From positions 1 through 17,627 of the forward strand of contig JAPLOT010000074.1 of NCBI GenBank assembly GCA_026400595.1: 17,627 nt of DNA, written 5' to 3'. This document shows positions 15,018 through 17,627 of this stretch, one piece after another; the stretch's first letter is position 1, and each line of letters starts with the position of its first letter. The stretch is from Alphaproteobacteria bacterium (GTDB lineage Bacteria > Pseudomonadota > Alphaproteobacteria > Rhizobiales > Aestuariivirgaceae). The notes beneath the pieces are model-generated. The model saw only the letters and a program-made list of their open reading frames with translations, searched no databases and had not been told where the DNA came from. Made by a program: the position numbers and the translations under genes.

Positions 15018-16239
15018 TCCGCCGCGATGGCGGGCAGCTGGGCCAGGGACGCATCCAGCGCCGACTGGTCATACATGCGGTCTTCCAGCTTGCCGGCCAT
15101 GAAGTCCATGTAGGCCTGCATGTCGAAGTGGCCGTGGCCGCAGAGGCCGAAGAGAATGACGGGCGAGGTGCCGTTCTTCTTGGCTTCCAGCGCCGCATTG
15201 ATGGCGCCGCGCACCGCATGGGTGGCTTCCGGCGCCGGCACGATGCCCTCGGTACGCGCGAAGAGGATGCCCGCCTCGAAGCAGGAATTCTGCGTATGGG
15301 CCTCGGCTTCGATCAGGCCAAGTTCCTTCAGATGCGAGACCAGCGGCGCCATGCCGTGATAGCGCAGGCCGCCGGCATGGAAGCCGGGCGGCATGAAGGT
15401 GGAGCCCAGCGTGTGCATCTTCACCAGCGGCGTCATGTGCGAGGTGTCGCCGAAGTCATAGGCATACTTGCCGCGGGTGAGCGACGGGCAGGCGGCGGGT
15501 TCGGCCGCGATCACGCGCACCTTCTTTCCGCCGCGCAGCTGCTGGCCGATGAAGGGGAAGGTGAGGCCGGCGAAGTTCGACCCGCCGCCGGTGCAGCCCA
15601 CGATGATGTCGGGCGCAGCACCTGCCTGTTCCATCTGTTCGATGGCCTCGATGCCGATCACGGTCTGGTGCAGCAGCACGTGGTTCAGAACGCTGCCCAG
15701 CGCGTATTTGGTATCGGGGTTGGTGGCCGCCACCTCGACGGCTTCGGAAATCGCGATGCCCAGCGAGCCGTTGGAGTTGGGATCGGCGGCCAGGATCTGG
15801 CGGCCGGCATTGGTCTCGGTGGAAGGGCTGGCGACGCAGGTGCCGCCATAGGTTTCCATCAGCGCGCGGCGGTACGGTTTCTGGTCGTACGACACGCGCA
15901 CCTGGAACACCGTGATCTCGATGCCAAACAGTGCACCGGCGAAGGCCAGCGACGACCCCCATTGCCCGGCGCCGGTCTCGGTGCGGTGGCGCGGTACAGC
16001 GGCGTGGGACGCCACATGCGGTAGATGTCGCGCACGGGCTCGGGCACCTCGATCTCGCGCTCCTGCGAAACCTCCTGCATGATCAGCGCCATCGGGAAGA
16101 GGGGCGCCAGATCGTCCGGACCGACGGGCTTCATCGTGCCGGGATGCAGCACGGGCGGCAGCGCCTGGGGCAGGTCGGCCGCGATGTTGTACCAGGCCTT
16201 GGGAATGCGCTCTTCGCCGAGCTGGAATTTCTTGGTCAT
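15014..16239 (-). pseudogene. trpB2: TrpB2-type tryptophan synthase beta-like gene, broken by internal deletion and frameshift
   Basis: TrpB2 enzymes are PLP-dependent relatives of tryptophan synthase beta that condense serine with indole. The start at 16239, with GGAGG seven bases upstream, gives the typical N-terminus (LGEERIPKAWYNIAADLP, LHPGTMKPV) up to MWRPTPLYRA. The rest of the enzyme appears only in another frame, from TETGAGQWGSSLAFAG through VSYDQKPYRRALMETYGG, GCTGGGSNFAG and ILFGLCGHGHFDMQAY to the end at 15014. The shift lies between about 15990 and 15983. About 45 codons expected between these blocks are absent, including the segment (GSHKPNTA in relatives) with the lysine that binds PLP. 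As read, translation ends after 126 residues at 15859. It is a real pseudogene unless the gap is a sequencing or assembly error. Confidence 0.88.
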
Positions 16240-16343
16240 CTGGGATCCTCCGCAATGCGCCGAGGTTTGCCCAGCGGCCGGGGAGTTTCAAGTGAGAAGA
16301 AAGGCGCAGCGCGGCAAGGTTGTGGCCCTGCGGCGACGCCGCG

Positions 16344-17213
16344 TCAGGCCGCCACGAAGCGGTCGCGGCCATAGCCCTGAAGATAGAGCAGGGCCGTGAG
16401 ATCGCCGTGGTTGATGCGGACCAGCGAGCCGTCCTGCACATGCGGCTTGGCATGCAGGGCGACGCCGAGGCCGGCCTCGGACAGCATGGCGAGGTCGTTG
16501 GCGCCGTCGCCCACCGCAATGGCATCGGCGGGCTCGAGGCCGCGGGCGGAAGCGATCCGGCGCAGCGCCTCGACCTTGGCCTGCTGGCCGAGGATGGGGT
16601 CGGTCACGGTGCCCGCCAGCGTGCCGTCTTCGATGACCAGCGTGTTGGCCTGGTTCTCGTCGAAGCCAAGCTCTGCCGCCACCCGCGCGGTGAACTGGAC
16701 AAAGCCGCCGGAGACGAGCGCGGTATGGGCGCCATGCGCCTTCATGGTGGCGATCAGGGTCCTGCCGCCCGGCATGTAGGTGATCCGTTCCCGGATGATC
16801 CGGTCGATCACCGCCGCGTCGAGGCCTTTCAGCAGGCCGACGCGTTCGCGCAGGGCGGCATCGAAGTCGAGTTCGCCGCGCATGGCGCGCCGCGTGATGT
16901 CGCGGATGCGGTCGCCCACGCCGGCGGCCTCGCCAAGTTCGTCGATGCATTCCTGCCGGATCATGGTCGAATCCATGTCGGCGATCAGGATGCGCTTGCG
17001 GCGGTTGTGGATCGAGACCACGGCCGCATCGATCGGGAAGCGCCGGATGTCGACCATGAATTCCGGGAGGCGCTCGAAGTCGTGGAATTCCGCGGCCTCG
17101 CCCGCGGCCAGCCAGTGCGGCTCTCCGGCGCCGAGACCGCGCAGCAGGCCAAGCACCTCCGCGCCGATTGCCTTCGAGCCGGGGGCTGCTATGAGAACGA
17201 GGACGGAATCCAT
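16344..17213 (-). CDS. serB: Phosphoserine phosphatase
   Basis: SerB catalyses the last step of serine biosynthesis, O-phospho-L-serine to L-serine, in the cytosol. The 289-residue protein has an N-terminal ACT-like region (residues 1-70) and then a HAD phosphatase domain. That domain shows the nucleophile motif IADMDSTMI (Asp79, Asp81), the substrate residue region QECIDELGE, motif II VSGGF, a conserved lysine in GQQAKVEAL, and motif IV GDGANDLAML. Length fits the family. The frame is open to the right edge, but the part beyond 17213 is the antisense shadow of miaA. A GAGGTG ten bases upstream of the ATG lies inside the miaA coding sequence. trpB2 follows after about 104 nt. Confidence 0.96.
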   Translation of the reverse strand: MDSVLVLIAAPGSKAIGAEVLGLLRGLGAGEPHWLAAGEAAEFHDFERLPEFMVDIRRFPIDAAVVSIHNRRKRILIADMDSTMIRQECIDELGEAAGVGDRIRDITRRAMRGELDFDAALRERVGLLKGLDAAVIDRIIRERITYMPGGRTLIATMKAHGAHTALVSGGFVQFTARVAAELGFDENQANTLVIEDGTLAGTVTDPILGQQAKVEALRRIASARGLEPADAIAVGDGANDLAMLSEAGLGVALHAKPHVQDGSLVRINHGDLTALLYLQGYGRDRFVAA

Positions 17214-17627
17214 ATGGGCAAGACACCTCACAAGCGCGCGCTGCTTATTGCAGGACCGACCGCCAGCGGCAAGTCCGCCTTGGCGCTGGACGTGGCGCGT
17301 AACCTCAACGGCGTCATCATCAATGCCGACGCGCTGCAGGTCTACCGCGAACTCCGCATTCTCACCGCGCGGCCGCTGGATGAGGAGTTGGCGCAGGCGC
17401 CGCACCGCCTCTACGGCCACGTCCCCGGCACCGAAAGCTACACCGTGGCGCGCTGGCTGCAGGATGTCGCGCAGGCCATCGCGGACAGCTGGCGCGAAGG
17501 CCGCCTGCCCATCATCACCGGGGGAACCGGCCTCTATTTCCACGCGCTGGAGAAGGGCCTGTCGAGCATCCCGCCGATCTCGCCGGAGATCCGCGACCAC
17601 TGGCGCAGCTACGATGGCGATCTTCAC
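17214..17627 (+). CDS. miaA: tRNA dimethylallyltransferase (MiaA), C-terminal part outside the window
   Basis: MiaA transfers a dimethylallyl group to the N6 of A37 in tRNAs that read codons starting with U. The visible 138 codons begin MGKTPHKRALLIAGPTASGKSAL, with the P-loop GPTASGKS at about residues 15-22. They continue with NADALQVYRELRILTARP (the DSxQvYr-like motif, here DALQVY), APHRLYGH, and ITGGTGLYFHAL. Full-length proteins are near 300 residues, so more than half lies beyond the right edge. The ATG abuts the divergent serB ATG with no base between (CATATG, 17211-17216). GAGG at 17199-17202 or GGA at 17205-17207 could serve as ribosome site. Confidence 0.95.
   Translation, partial: MGKTPHKRALLIAGPTASGKSALALDVARNLNGVIINADALQVYRELRILTARPLDEELAQAPHRLYGHVPGTESYTVARWLQDVAQAIADSWREGRLPIITGGTGLYFHALEKGLSSIPPISPEIRDHWRSYDGDLH

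Noticed and set aside
15859..16239. A separate 126-residue gene for the N-terminal trpB2 fragment
   Set aside because: Its first 83 or so residues are a normal TrpB2 N-terminus, and the remainder is out-of-frame translation after the deletion, so it is part of the pseudogene and not an independent gene.
16330..16342. GC palindrome (GCGGCGACGCCGC) just past the serB stop, considered as a terminator
   Set aside because: The stem has almost no loop unless shortened to four pairs, and no T-tract follows on either strand, so it does not support a Rho-independent terminator.
17214..17627. N-terminal extension of serB to the right edge of the window
   Set aside because: The minus frame stays open, but homologous SerB begins at the ATG at 17213, and the extension is the antisense of miaA.

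Overview
The window is GC-rich, densely coded bacterial DNA with the signature of an alphaproteobacterium. The clearest evidence is a circularly permuted, two-piece tmRNA gene, an alphaproteobacterial-type SspB, and the order thyA ... folA - hflK - hflC - DUF2065 - degP ... serB / miaA, which is familiar from alphaproteobacterial (for example rhizobial) chromosomes. I cannot place it below class. No integrase, transposase, CRISPR array, rRNA or tRNA was found. This is core chromosome with a few accessory insertions.

Layout. Bases 1-6470 are all on the minus strand, read from right to left: sspB, mepA (murein endopeptidase), kup (K+ uptake), a PHP-domain phosphoesterase, an MFS transporter, and the N-terminal two thirds of class II fumarase (fumC, cut by the left edge). 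Spacing within sspB-mepA-kup-PHP-MFS is -3 to +46 nt, so they may form one operon. Bases 6471-6988 are the only long stretch without protein genes. They hold ssrA (minus strand, tag ANDNYAPVAVAA), a likely sspB promoter, and the divergent start of thyA. Bases 6989-10861 (+) encode thyA, a CPBP membrane protease, a GNAT acetyltransferase, folA and a flavin amine oxidase; the first four are chained by start/stop overlaps. Bases 10926-14623 (+) encode hflK, hflC, a DUF2065 small membrane protein and a DegP/Do protease. Bases 14613-17213 (-) carry serB, a broken trpB2 and a small ParB/Srx-fold protein. miaA (+) begins directly against the serB start codon and runs off the right edge.

How the genes fit together. 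Much of the window concerns protein quality control. tmRNA tags stalled products, SspB carries tagged proteins to ClpXP, HflKC controls the FtsH membrane protease, and DegP handles misfolded envelope proteins. thyA and folA are the coupled dTMP/folate pair: thymidylate synthase makes dihydrofolate and DHFR recycles it. The right-hand minus-strand group has a serine theme. SerB makes L-serine, TrpB2 would consume it, and the small ParB/Srx protein has the Glu and DGHHR signatures of free-serine kinases (SerK/SbnI).

Most notable observations: (1) trpB2 has lost about 45 codons, including the segment expected to hold the PLP-binding lysine, and has shifted frame; (2) the downstream SerK/SbnI-like ORF is intact, only 134 aa long and coupled to the broken gene; (3) ssrA and sspB, which act in the same pathway, lie next to each other; (4) a CPBP protease and a GNAT enzyme have been inserted between thyA and folA by ATGA-type overlaps. 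I see no clear wholly new system. The serB-trpB2-ParB/Srx group is the best candidate for an under-described one.
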